From Flavonifractor plautii ATCC 29863 (GTDB taxonomy: Bacteria > Bacillota > Clostridia > Oscillospirales > Oscillospiraceae): 64,000 nt of DNA. Location: positions 1 to 64,000 of the forward strand of contig NZ_JH417807.1 of assembly GCF_000239295.1 (NCBI RefSeq). Reading direction: 5' to 3'. The position numbers and the translations under genes were made by a program. The notes below the pieces were generated by a model that worked only from the letters and a program-made list of their open reading frames with translations, searched no databases and was not told the origin of the DNA. How positions within the stretch are numbered: position 1 is the stretch's first letter; each line of letters begins with the position of its first letter. Shown here piece after piece: positions 43,345-52,162 of the stretch.

Positions 43345-44592
43345 TCACATCATCTCCAGTCCTTGTCCTATTTCCTGTTCCGGCTGAAATACCGGGAGAG
43401 GCTGGCCGTCCTTTCTGCGGATCAGACCATACTCTGTGATAACCCCCAGCCGGTCATCCAGCATCTTCTGGCCGATCTGGGCCGCCTGCGGGGTCTGGAA
43501 CAGCTCCTCTGGTAAAGCAGAATACTTCTCACGGAACATCATCTCCGCATAGCCCCAGGCCTGCGCTACCTCGGGACGGAGTTCGTACTGGTCAATCTCG
43601 CCCATCAACCGTGTGGCGTCCTGCAGACTGGGGTGGTCAACCACGGATAAAAGCGCCTTATACTTGACCATATCCGATTCGGGCCACTCCCGTTCTATTT
43701 GAGCCAACCGCTTGGCAAATTCGTCGGCCTGTTCAATGCCATCCTCATCGTCGATAGCGTTGTTGATAGCATCCCGCAGGAAGGGGATCAGGCAATCCAC
43801 ACAGCGGAATGCACATTCATCCACTGAGGCGGCATCTACTTTTTCCACCGCTCTCCATATACCGGCATCCGCTGCGGGAAGATTCAGCACTGCGGTTTTG
43901 TCGTTATCATAGCTTGGGTCATTGAAAAATCCCTTACGCACCTCCAGCACCACCGGAGCATCGGAGCGATGGAAGCAAGCCGTTTCATTGGACTGGCACA
44001 CATAGATGTCCTTGATTTCTCCACCCAGTTCCGCATAGCCGAAGTCGGTGAACACGCCGCCATGATCCTCCTGATGCTGTTCTCCCAGCAGTTCCAGCAG
44101 TCTTTCCCGAAAGCCGCTGCCCTCCTCTGTGGTGTCAAGCAGAGCCATAGCCTCATTTGAGAGCATTTCATTTGCGTATAAAAACGCCCCCAGTTCTTCA
44201 TGATTGGAAACTCGGGGCGCAAAACAGCAGATATCGGTATTGTAGGTCAGGTTAATCAATTGGTTCAGCGGAATGGGAGCGACGCGGTGATTCTGCTTGA
44301 TTTTCAAAAGAGCATCCATCCCTTTTTTCTGCTCCTCTGTCAGTGAGGCCAATCGCTGGGCAAACAGGTTTAGGTCGTATAGATTAGCATTCCACCCAAT
44401 CATGGCATGCGTGAGGCCATTGTAATGGATGCAGGTTAGCTCATTTTTGCAGAAGCTACCGTCTTTGATTCTCGCCTTTTGGAGTGCGTCGCTGAACTCC
44501 GCAAAGGATGCTGGCATTTTCATTACCGTGGCCGTCTCATAAGATTTAGGTCCACTGTTGCTGATCTCCACCTCGAAAATTGTCTTATCCAA
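43345..44592 (-). CDS. ArdA-like antirestriction-type protein
   Basis: A 415-residue acidic soluble protein. Residues ~65-150 (NLYDLNLFAQRLASLTEEQ, LNQLINLTYNTDICCFAPRV, SNHEELGAFL) follow the ArdA core closely, and GVFTDFGYAEL matches its end. A second related unit occupies the C-terminal half (DKYKALLS-type helices, then QYELRPEVAQAWGYAEMMF). Likely blocks type I restriction in a recipient. It ends GQGLEMM. Confidence 0.75.
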   Translation of the reverse strand: MDKTIFEVEISNSGPKSYETATVMKMPASFAEFSDALQKARIKDGSFCKNELTCIHYNGLTHAMIGWNANLYDLNLFAQRLASLTEEQKKGMDALLKIKQNHRVAPIPLNQLINLTYNTDICCFAPRVSNHEELGAFLYANEMLSNEAMALLDTTEEGSGFRERLLELLGEQHQEDHGGVFTDFGYAELGGEIKDIYVCQSNETACFHRSDAPVVLEVRKGFFNDPSYDNDKTAVLNLPAADAGIWRAVEKVDAASVDECAFRCVDCLIPFLRDAINNAIDDEDGIEQADEFAKRLAQIEREWPESDMVKYKALLSVVDHPSLQDATRLMGEIDQYELRPEVAQAWGYAEMMFREKYSALPEELFQTPQAAQIGQKMLDDRLGVITEYGLIRRKDGQPLPVFQPEQEIGQGLEMM

Positions 44593-44899
44593 GAGTAATC
44601 CCTCCCTGTGTAGACTCTTGCTCAGGAGCCTCGGGCGGTTCCATGTCTGAGTGAACTTCGTTCACGGTTTCCAATATGGATTCCAAGTCTCTTTTCCGAG
44701 AAATATTCGCAAAATCCACGGAGCGGCAGTATACTTCGCCATCCTTTCCCACAGAGCACTGTGTCTGCTCTTTGCCTCGCATCTTTTTCGATTTCACTGC
44801 CAGGCATCCGTCATCGGCAATTCGTGAGGAGAAGCCCTTTTCCTTTAACCGCTCCGACAATACCGAAAAAAACTGCCGCGTTCTCCCATCAAGATCCAT
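44585..44899 (-). CDS. Small ICE protein, 104 aa
   Basis: A basic N-terminal soluble protein (RTRQFFSVLSERLKEKGFSS). Its opening resembles the first ~60 residues of the 219-residue gene at 51.5-52.1 kb (a helix followed by a beta strand and a second strand after a Gly turn). It overlaps the next ArdA-like gene by 8 nt. Function unknown. The end TQGGITLG is close to the shared tail. Confidence 0.62.
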   Translation of the reverse strand: MDLDGRTRQFFSVLSERLKEKGFSSRIADDGCLAVKSKKMRGKEQTQCSVGKDGEVYCRSVDFANISRKRDLESILETVNEVHSDMEPPEAPEQESTQGGITLG

Positions 44900-44914
44900 T
44901 TTATACGCCTCTTT

Positions 44915-45913
44915 CTATAAACTCATTCCCTGCATCTCAATATCTTCTGCAGGAGCGGAAGGGGCCTCATAGAGTGTGCTTCGGCCATAAGCGATGCGGA
45001 TGATATCCTCTGCGGAGTAGTCGGAGCCAGCGCCAAAAAGATGCCTGAACTGCAGGCGGTCTGACGGAGCAATGTACCATGTGGAATACTGAGACTTCAG
45101 CCCTTTCAGGGATTCAGCCGATGTTTTGAAGGTCAGTTCCACTCCGTCCTTCTGTACCGTGACATTGACCGCCTTTGCGCCACTTTTTTGGAGGGCATCT
45201 GTAATCGCCCGCATCCGATAGACCGGTGCATCGCTGTCCTGGCTGAGCATCTGATACTCTGCCAGCAACGCATCCTTCTTTAGAAACTGCGCCAGAAATT
45301 CCTCCTGGTTGTCCCGCATATACTGTTCCGCAGTTGTTTTTATATAATCCTCCGGGGATTTGAGGTAGGAGAGCAGGGTGTCTTCTGTCAAGGATGTATA
45401 ATACTCACTGTGAAACTGTACATCGGGTTTCTCCCCAGAAAAAACGAGGGAAGCTGCCTCCCGCCCTGCCTCGGTTCCCTTGTAATACCGGTATGAATTG
45501 ATGTTCCTCTCACTGGTGAGTTCCCTGACAGAGAGGCGACTTCGGTCATTGGAAATGGCCGCCTCAACATAGCGGTCGACCTCCTGAGCGATGCGCTTCC
45601 CAAACGCCGTAGAATCCTGGCATTCTTCTTCCGTCAGTCCGGAGACAAAGTTGGGAAGGGGGTCATCCAGAAGATGGAGCGCCTGGTGTTGCCGGTCGTA
45701 CAGGCCGCAGAACTCCAAACGGTCGCTCCAGCTGATCCTCTCTCCATAAAATGTTTCGCATCCAAAGAGGTAATCAATCTCTGGCGTTGCGGGAACTTTC
45801 ACTACTGAGCCCAAATGCTTGCCCTTTTGCAGAACTAAAACTGGCACAGCGGCATTTTCCAGCCACTCTTGAAACTCCTGCCGGGGAAGTGGGGCCTGCT
45901 TTTGCTGCGACAT
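44915..45913 (-). CDS. Hypothetical ICE cargo protein, 332 aa
   Basis: A soluble, mostly helical protein with no recognised family. Notable segments: FGCETFYGERISWSDRLEFC (~50-69) and LKSQYSTWYIAPSDRLQFRH near the C-terminus, two similar SDRLxF stretches that may be a repeat. It ends IEMQGMSL, an exact shared tail. Confidence 0.68.
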   Translation of the reverse strand: MSQQKQAPLPRQEFQEWLENAAVPVLVLQKGKHLGSVVKVPATPEIDYLFGCETFYGERISWSDRLEFCGLYDRQHQALHLLDDPLPNFVSGLTEEECQDSTAFGKRIAQEVDRYVEAAISNDRSRLSVRELTSERNINSYRYYKGTEAGREAASLVFSGEKPDVQFHSEYYTSLTEDTLLSYLKSPEDYIKTTAEQYMRDNQEEFLAQFLKKDALLAEYQMLSQDSDAPVYRMRAITDALQKSGAKAVNVTVQKDGVELTFKTSAESLKGLKSQYSTWYIAPSDRLQFRHLFGAGSDYSAEDIIRIAYGRSTLYEAPSAPAEDIEMQGMSL

Positions 45914-45930
45914 TACAAAATCCTCCCATT

Positions 45931-46926
45931 TTACTGTTTCTGCTCAAAGTTTGCACAACTTGTCTGTCCCGAGTATGACTCTTCATAGTGTTTGGGGTCA
46001 GCACCAGGCACATCCCACCCAGCCATGCTTCCTATCTCCATAGCTTGCCGCTGGATGGGGGTGACGCCCAGGTCTTCGTTCAACTCATCCGCCAGTTCCA
46101 CATTCCCTTCCTTGTCGCCGGTATCCCAGTCGGAGGGGTAGTAGCCAGTTTCACCCCGTTTGATGCAGATAAGCTGTCCGGTGGTCCGCAGGGTGGAGAA
46201 GCACAGTTCCGGCAACCCCTCGGCCACCTTGGGGGCAAACCGTTCCTGTTCGGTTTGGATGCTCCAATCATCAGGCTGCCACAGATGGACATACAGCTCG
46301 CCGCCGTCCACCTCGATGGGGCGCTGCTCGAAGCCTTCGCCCCATCCGTCAGAGGCTTGTCCACCCAGGTACTCTTTTAAGATGGTAAGCTCTTCCGGAG
46401 TCAGCTCTCCGGCCACCCGGCACTCCGCTACACCCCAGAGCTGGCGATTCCTGACCTCAACAGTAAACACCGCCGAGCGGACCTTGTGATCTACACTGTC
46501 GTCCTCACCGTACCAGTGCATGAGGCCGCTCTCGTTTTCCTCTGGTACCCGGTTTTTTACCAGAGCGGACAGAATTTGTCCCTCATAATCCATGAGGGTG
46601 CGGCCATCCCACTCCTCACCGTCCTCTGACATATCCCCCCACTCGTCCCGTCCATAGAAGTCCGCTGTGAGCGGCATATACAATTTGAATGTCTGAGGCT
46701 CTGGCAGATAGACCGAGAATCGGTCTTCTCCCAGCACCAGAGCCAAGGTACATCCATTGTCCCACTTTACATGGAATTGCCCGGCATCGTCGATATAATC
46801 CAGTTTCCCGGTACTGCCGGGGGAAATGGGCCGGGGATTACCGCCTATCTCTGTGAGTTGGATGCGGGAATCCTTGGGGAACTGCTGCCGCAAGAAGTCC
46901 AGCCACTCTCTCGGTACGCTTTGCAT
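45931..46926 (-). CDS. DUF4314-domain multidomain ICE protein
   Basis: A 331-residue soluble protein. Residues 1-75 (PREWLDFLRQQFPKDSRIQL then GKLDYIDDAGQFHVKWDNGC) are a DUF4314 domain, SH3-like. The middle (RVAGELTPEELTILKEYLGG then QASDGWGEGFEQRPIEV) and the end (DELNEDLGVTPIQRQAMEIG) are segments I recall from other Clostridia ICE proteins. It ends CANFEQKQ, so it lacks the shared tail although its neighbours have it. Confidence 0.78.
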   Translation of the reverse strand: MQSVPREWLDFLRQQFPKDSRIQLTEIGGNPRPISPGSTGKLDYIDDAGQFHVKWDNGCTLALVLGEDRFSVYLPEPQTFKLYMPLTADFYGRDEWGDMSEDGEEWDGRTLMDYEGQILSALVKNRVPEENESGLMHWYGEDDSVDHKVRSAVFTVEVRNRQLWGVAECRVAGELTPEELTILKEYLGGQASDGWGEGFEQRPIEVDGGELYVHLWQPDDWSIQTEQERFAPKVAEGLPELCFSTLRTTGQLICIKRGETGYYPSDWDTGDKEGNVELADELNEDLGVTPIQRQAMEIGSMAGWDVPGADPKHYEESYSGQTSCANFEQKQ

Positions 46927-48264
46927 TTACATCTCTCCCATTCTAATCCCAATATCCGGCTGATTTAATTGTTGATAGAGCCGTTCCATCGCCTCCGCCA
47001 CCACGAGGTCCGACCGGAAGCTTTCCAGTTTTTCGTGATCCGTAAAGAATTGCTGTTCACCGCTCTGGAAATGAACAAAGTCCACTGTGGCGATACCGTC
47101 CTTAATAACGCCCAGCCGTTTCTCACTGGTATTGCTGTCCTGGTAGATTTGGATTGCTTCCTCCAGAGTCAGATCTTGCCTGATTATCTCCTGCGGGGTA
47201 TTGGTGTCCGCCATGACAAACCAGGCATAGGTGTGGGGAATGCTGGGATCTGCGGCTTTCCTAAGAGCCTGCTTCCCAGTTTCAGTCAGTCCATAGTTGC
47301 AGGTACGGCGTGAATTGTCCTCACCGGCAAAATCCAACAGGATATCGTCTACCGCTTTTTTGACCTCCGGATCGTCTGTCAGCGTTTCAAAGCGGAAGCC
47401 GGTTGTGCTGCGGAAGGGCAGTTCCTCCCGGATGGCCTGGAGCAACGCCTTGGAATCCGTGAACTCCTGCTGTTCGCCGCTGGCGAAGGTTACCCGACCT
47501 ACCACAGGGTGTTCCTGTCGGTACATCTCCTGCTGGCAAAGATCATAGCAATAGAGGTACCCCTGATACTCGCCGGGAAAGGGAGTACAGCGTAGACAGA
47601 AACGGTAATTTTCTGTTTCCGCAATATAGCCATAACTCCTGCGGTCCTCTGTGATGGAGCCGCCATGCTGCCAGCAGTAGGCGTCCATGGCCCCCAGATT
47701 CTTCAGGAGTCCAGTCTGACGCAGGTCGTCCACAAATCGCTGCAGCACCTCTTTGAACTCCGGGGTGTTGAACCTATCCTCGTTATGGGGCCACCAGGTG
47801 TGCCAGAACTCCTTCTCACCATGGCCGAAATCCATGCGGAGGTGGCCTACAGTACCCAGTGCCTCGTCCAGCTTTTCTTCGGAATAGAACAGCCCCGCCT
47901 CATCCAGGGAGGCGGGGCGCAGTACAAACTCACGATTATCCTGGGGGTAGGCCAGATCATGCTCCTCGCAAAACTGCTCCAGCGTCATTTCTTCTCCCAG
48001 CAGATAAAATGTGCCGTTGACCCGGCGCGAAGCAGTACCTTCATGCTTTAAAGGGATTGGAGAAAGTACGGTTCCTGCATGATAGTCAGCGGCATGATCC
48101 ACCAGAGTGGTTCGGGTGCTGGGAGATTTATGTGTCCCCCGCAGGTCATAGCAGTACCACCCATCAGGAATGATATCCCGCTGAATCAGCCAGTTGGTGA
48201 ACAGCACAGGTTTTCCAAGCAACGCTGCGTGTTGCATGGAGTCTGTCCAGATGTTAATGCTCAT
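46927..48264 (-). CDS. Multidomain ICE cargo protein (LPD-type N-terminus)
   Basis: A 445-residue soluble protein. The N-terminal ~110 residues (WYCYDLRGTHKSPSTRTTLV, YHAGTVLSPIPLK, FYLLGEEMTLEQFCEEHDL) match a domain found in large mobile-element polypeptides of gut Firmicutes. A second half has two copies of a SGEQQ-F-FTD-x-L motif (near 265 and 405). Function unknown. It ends IGIRMGEM. Stop and next start are adjacent. Confidence 0.7.
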   Translation of the reverse strand: MSINIWTDSMQHAALLGKPVLFTNWLIQRDIIPDGWYCYDLRGTHKSPSTRTTLVDHAADYHAGTVLSPIPLKHEGTASRRVNGTFYLLGEEMTLEQFCEEHDLAYPQDNREFVLRPASLDEAGLFYSEEKLDEALGTVGHLRMDFGHGEKEFWHTWWPHNEDRFNTPEFKEVLQRFVDDLRQTGLLKNLGAMDAYCWQHGGSITEDRRSYGYIAETENYRFCLRCTPFPGEYQGYLYCYDLCQQEMYRQEHPVVGRVTFASGEQQEFTDSKALLQAIREELPFRSTTGFRFETLTDDPEVKKAVDDILLDFAGEDNSRRTCNYGLTETGKQALRKAADPSIPHTYAWFVMADTNTPQEIIRQDLTLEEAIQIYQDSNTSEKRLGVIKDGIATVDFVHFQSGEQQFFTDHEKLESFRSDLVVAEAMERLYQQLNQPDIGIRMGEM

Positions 48265-48339
48265 TTAATCCCTCCCATATTCACAGTGTTTTCCCACTCG
48301 TGCTGGTTCCACAGCGTATCTTGTATCTGCGTACAGGGA

Positions 48340-49470
48340 TTAATGCATCTGCAACCCATCTTGTACTTCAGGGAACGGATCACTGAGCTTTCGGAGCAGG
48401 CCAAATTCGGTCCTTCTCACACCATCCTCCCGCATATAAAAGTTGCCCATTGCTTCGAAATCCGTAAAGCCATCGAGGGTAGAGATCAGCTCCTCGTCCG
48501 CCCCGATCCGCTCCAACACCTGCTTGCCATATTCCTCCGGATCGTCCGGTACACGCTCGTAGTCATCCAGTTCGATGGAAAACCTCAAAGCCTCCTGGAG
48601 CGTTGCCGGCTGTTCCACCTCAAGGACAGAGAGGTATTTCAGCAATGCGCCATCCTCCTGATCCATTATCCGGATATTTTCCGCCAACTCGTCCAATTGC
48701 TCCAGTCTCAGATCCATCCCCTGGAGAGGAAGATATTCCCCCAGATAAGGCCGCAGGGCCTCCACCCGAGTGAGTTTCGCCATATTGAGGCTGTCCACTC
48801 CCAGAAGTTGTCTGGCGCTCTCCAATTGCTCAAAGGTCGCAGGCAGAGTGATCTGCGCTGTTTCGCTCTGTACACGAACAGGGCAGGGGTTTTCCATCCA
48901 TATCCGGAAAACGCCGTCCAATCTCTCGTTCTCCAAAAGTTCAGGTGTCTTTTTCTGCACATAATTGCCGCTGGAATATTCTCCTCCATGCTTTTCCCGA
49001 TATTCAGCCCCCACACGGGCATAATTGATATAGGGCTTGAAGCGATCCGGAAATGGTGTGATCCCTTTGTTCACAAGGTAGATGCCCAATTCTGAATCAG
49101 ACGACACATTGTTGACGAGCATATACTCATCCAGCCTGTCCGCCACAGTAAGGGCCCCCTCCAAGTTCCAGACACACTCCGCATCCAATGCCCCGGAAAA
49201 GATGGCGGCTTTCGCCGGAGAAAGTGCCTCTGTGCGTTCCGCCAGTTTTTGTAGTTTTTGAAACTGCTCCGAATCTTCTACATCCACATCGTACAGGCAT
49301 CGGTAAAGGACCGGTACATTGCTGCTCACATCCAGGATGGCGGTGGCTGTGGTATCGAGGCTGATTCTGTCCAGGAAGGCAAATGCCTCCCCAATCTCAG
49401 CGGGACTGGCGGGCAGTTGCAGACGGACAGTTTCTTCTCCTTTTCCCCGGCTCAGAGTCAACAGAATCAT
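48340..49470 (-). CDS. ArdA-like antirestriction-type protein
   Basis: A 376-residue acidic soluble protein. The N-terminal half (SPAEIGEAFAFLDRISLDTT, QKLAERTEALSPAKAAIFSG, SDSELGIYLVNKG) and a second, degenerate copy in the C-terminal half (LDELAENIRIMDQEDGALLK) follow the ArdA pattern. It ends VQDGLQMH. Paralogous in layout to the genes at 42.3, 43.3 and 49.5 kb. Confidence 0.72.
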   Translation of the reverse strand: MILLTLSRGKGEETVRLQLPASPAEIGEAFAFLDRISLDTTATAILDVSSNVPVLYRCLYDVDVEDSEQFQKLQKLAERTEALSPAKAAIFSGALDAECVWNLEGALTVADRLDEYMLVNNVSSDSELGIYLVNKGITPFPDRFKPYINYARVGAEYREKHGGEYSSGNYVQKKTPELLENERLDGVFRIWMENPCPVRVQSETAQITLPATFEQLESARQLLGVDSLNMAKLTRVEALRPYLGEYLPLQGMDLRLEQLDELAENIRIMDQEDGALLKYLSVLEVEQPATLQEALRFSIELDDYERVPDDPEEYGKQVLERIGADEELISTLDGFTDFEAMGNFYMREDGVRRTEFGLLRKLSDPFPEVQDGLQMH

Positions 49471-49472
49471 CG

Positions 49473-50678
49473 TTACATTCCTCCCATCTGAAATTCCTGT
49501 TCCCGCTGGTGCTGCTCTGCCGGACCGCCGGCCATCAGCTCCCCCAATGTCAATGTGCCACAGTAGGCCACATATCCTTTCTCCGTGAAGGCTCCTGTTT
49601 CCTTCTCCATACGGAGTTTGCCGTAACGCTCATAATCATAGAACTCCTCCAGATTGGGGTCATATTCATAATGGCCGGAGTCCTGGATCATGTATCTGCC
49701 ATATTCGGCGGGAGTGCGGACTTTGGGTGCAAACTCAAACAGCTCCAGATTTTTGGCCAGTTCGCGTATCTCGCTGGCACACTCCGGCTTGGCCATCTCC
49801 ATGACCGCCGTCAACTTTTTCTGTTCCAAATCAGACAGTGCAGCGATGGCCGTCGCCATATCATTCAGCGCGAATAGATCCTCCCGTTGTCCCTCCAGGA
49901 CCTCCTCCACCTCGGATGGAAGCAGACTGTCCTCATACCAGATGCGGGCATCGTGGATGTTAACGCCTGAGCGTGCAATTCCACGCTGGAGCTGTTGCTC
50001 GGAGCAGGGCAGGAGCAGCCAAGTGATTTGATCTGTATTTTCCGGCTCTTGCCGGGAGGAAAGCCCTACCGCCAGCAGATTCGGCTGGTAGTGGTAACAG
50101 GGGAAGTGGCGGCCGTCATAGAGCTGCTCCAGTTTCATCCCGTTATCATAGACCACGCCATAAGGGGTAATCCTTCCCTCAAGATGATTGAGGATCAGGT
50201 CCAGAGCGAACTTGCGGCCATCCAGCCGCTCGAGCTCCTCGATTCTGCAGCCCCCACCCTGCATCGTCATGTAGTGCTGCCGCCCAATGGCGTCCAGGTC
50301 GGAGAAGTCTGTGATGACCGTGGCCTGCTGGCAGCAAAAGGTCAGATTGATGAAATCCTTTATATTTGAGACGCCCAATTTGCAGGCCATTCCCTGGAAC
50401 TGGGCAGCCTCACCGTCATCAAAACTGTCCAGCCGTTTGGCCAGATAGTCCAGCTCATCAAAATTGACCAATGAGCCAACCAGCCTGTTCAGTACGGTAT
50501 AGAAGCTGTCCAGTTCATCCACCCGGCAATCCTGCCGGAGCGCGTCACCGATTTCCAATGGCTCCAGCAGTTCGATCATGCGGTCATATTTCTCATCGGG
50601 GATAGGGAATGGAACCGTAATCTGCCCATATTCCGGGTGCTGAGCGCTGCTCAGTACCGCTTTCAGCACATAGCCCAT
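49473..50678 (-). CDS. ArdA-like antirestriction-type protein (duplicated domain)
   Basis: A 401-residue acidic soluble protein with two ArdA-like halves. The first has LVNFDELDYLAKRLDSFDDG and SNIKDFINLTFCCQQATVIT. The second has LNDMATAIAALSDLEQKKLT, AKNLELFEFAPKVRTPAEYG and FYDYERYGKLRMEKETGAFT, which closely follows the ArdA ending. It would mimic DNA and titrate type I restriction complexes. It overlaps the upstream Cys-cluster gene by 16 nt. It ends EFQMGGM. Confidence 0.78.
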   Translation of the reverse strand: MGYVLKAVLSSAQHPEYGQITVPFPIPDEKYDRMIELLEPLEIGDALRQDCRVDELDSFYTVLNRLVGSLVNFDELDYLAKRLDSFDDGEAAQFQGMACKLGVSNIKDFINLTFCCQQATVITDFSDLDAIGRQHYMTMQGGGCRIEELERLDGRKFALDLILNHLEGRITPYGVVYDNGMKLEQLYDGRHFPCYHYQPNLLAVGLSSRQEPENTDQITWLLLPCSEQQLQRGIARSGVNIHDARIWYEDSLLPSEVEEVLEGQREDLFALNDMATAIAALSDLEQKKLTAVMEMAKPECASEIRELAKNLELFEFAPKVRTPAEYGRYMIQDSGHYEYDPNLEEFYDYERYGKLRMEKETGAFTEKGYVAYCGTLTLGELMAGGPAEQHQREQEFQMGGM

Positions 50679-51376
50679 TCTGGTGCCTCCTTACTCGCAT
50701 CCATGACCGCCTTTCCATATCTGGCAATCATGGTTGCGTAAATAATATTGTGGAAGTCCAGATCACTCACCAGTTTTGGGTGTGCCAAATCTTCTGCCTC
50801 CATGGGTGACTTCAGGTCATACAGCCGTCTGGCGGAATAAAAGATGGGGTAATCCTGTATCGCAAATCCATGGGGTTTGGATACGATGCGGCTGAAATCA
50901 ATGGAATCGTGTGAAAGAGCGGGGAGCGCCGGTTGCCAGAGTCGCTCCTTTGAGGCGAGAAGATAGAGCGCCGCCAGATAGCCAGGAGGCGCATCATCCC
51001 ATACCCTGTCCGCAAAGCGGCTTCTGAGGTGGACGGACACTGTGTGCAGGACTGCCTGATCCGGCCCGCTCCAGTGTTCCACAGCCTGAATCCTCTTGTG
51101 CAGGCCGGCATGAGGGATGTGTCCGAAATATTCCAGAATCAAATCCAGGTACTCAATCGCGCCGGACTTCAACCGCTCCGCGATATACGGACAGGTGCGG
51201 ACTTGACAGGATCGGCGGCGGTAATGCAGGCAGTACCGGCAATCCACATCCTCCGGCTTGTAGCAGAAGCGGCTGAGGATCATCATCCCGCCGCCGCGCT
51301 TCTGGAAGCCAGGGACGCTCATCATCATATGCTCCAGACCAGCTCGAGGGGTATTCTGAGCGAAATATCTTGTCAT
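50663..51376 (-). CDS. Conserved ICE protein with Cys cluster
   Basis: A 237-residue soluble protein. CRYCLHYRRRSCQVRTCPYI (~46-65) is a compact four-Cys cluster, probably metal-binding. Similar proteins with this cluster are common in Firmicutes ICEs near ArdA genes, function unknown to me. A 16-bp terminator-like stem ends 22 nt before the ATG. It ends PEWAMC, a variant of the shared tail. Confidence 0.72.
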   Translation of the reverse strand: MTRYFAQNTPRAGLEHMMMSVPGFQKRGGGMMILSRFCYKPEDVDCRYCLHYRRRSCQVRTCPYIAERLKSGAIEYLDLILEYFGHIPHAGLHKRIQAVEHWSGPDQAVLHTVSVHLRSRFADRVWDDAPPGYLAALYLLASKERLWQPALPALSHDSIDFSRIVSKPHGFAIQDYPIFYSARRLYDLKSPMEAEDLAHPKLVSDLDFHNIIYATMIARYGKAVMDASKEAPEWAMC

Positions 51377-51398
51377 GGCACACTCCTTCTTTCAAAGC

Positions 51399-51455
51399 AA
51401 AAAAGCGGGAGCCGCTTATGCTGCACAGTGTGTGCAGATGCGGCTCCCGCTTTTT
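51399..51455. terminator. Very strong bidirectional terminator
   Basis: A perfect 16-bp stem (51400-51415 with 51440-51455, AAAAAGCGGGAGCCGC) with an internal CTGCACA/TGTGCAG hairpin in its loop. T-runs on both strands. It stands between the first and second genes of the minus-strand cluster, 22 nt before the second start codon. Confidence 0.85.
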
Positions 51456-51461
51456 CTGATG

Positions 51462-52121
51462 TCACATATCAATTTGTGGCTCCTGTGCTTGTCCCTGCTC
51501 CAGTCTGTCCGCCAGATCTGGGACAGTGTATTCGATCTTTGTCCTTGCGGTCTGCATGGCTTTGAGGTGTCCATCTTCCAGCTCTGGGCCTTCATCCAGC
51601 AGGTAGTCTGTGGCCCGGTAGAGTTCAGTTAGCTCCTCCGGTGAGAAAAGCTGGGTCTTGGAGATCAGCCCAGAGCGGACGGCAAAATCCTGCTTGGCCC
51701 CGCAAAAATCTTCATCATAATAATGTCCGTAGCTCACGCCGGTTCTGTTATAGTCCCAGATCCAAGTGACAAACTGATAGCCCCTGCCATTTTCCAACTC
51801 CCGGCCAGCCAGCACTGCGCCGCCAAAATCCGCCAGCAGATGGAATTTTTCGCTCAGACCGCTGATATGAAGGGTGGGCGCAGTTTGAACCGCCTCAACA
51901 TAAGTGTACACTTCATCTGCGGTCTGTGCGACTCTGTGGTACAATTCACTGGCCTCCGGATTATTGCTTCCGGCAGGAAAAAGGAACACATCGTTTCCTG
52001 GAGAAACAAAGAGGACAGGCTGACCATGGAGGAAAATCTCCAGCCGCCTATCCTCTACATTGGATGATTCAACTCCGCCTTCTCTCAGGCGCCGGGAAAG
52101 TTCTTCAAAAAATTTTTTCAA
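51462..52121 (-). CDS. First gene of the ICE cluster, DUF5688-like
   Basis: A 219-residue soluble protein. TTG start with GAGGTT upstream. A helix-strand N-terminus (FFEELSRRLREGGVESSNVE) is followed by YRLLADFGG-type and LFVSPGND-type segments; FAVRSGLISKTQLFSPEELT near residue 155 is a conserved-looking motif in ICE proteins I recall as DUF5688-like. It is the promoter-proximal gene. It ends EPQIDM, an exact shared tail; 85 nt with a hairpin separate it from the next start. Confidence 0.68.
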   Translation of the reverse strand: MKKFFEELSRRLREGGVESSNVEDRRLEIFLHGQPVLFVSPGNDVFLFPAGSNNPEASELYHRVAQTADEVYTYVEAVQTAPTLHISGLSEKFHLLADFGGAVLAGRELENGRGYQFVTWIWDYNRTGVSYGHYYDEDFCGAKQDFAVRSGLISKTQLFSPEELTELYRATDYLLDEGPELEDGHLKAMQTARTKIEYTVPDLADRLEQGQAQEPQIDM

Positions 52122-52162
52122 TGGTTAAACCTCATTTCTTTTTTATCTGTTGGGACGACAAC

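Noticed and set aside
10932-51462. The common Met-ending explained by overlap with ribosome sites (ATG-TAG-GAGG)
   Set aside because: The ribosome site lies after the stop codon and does not constrain the last codons; the tail also occurs where the next gene is >80 nt away.
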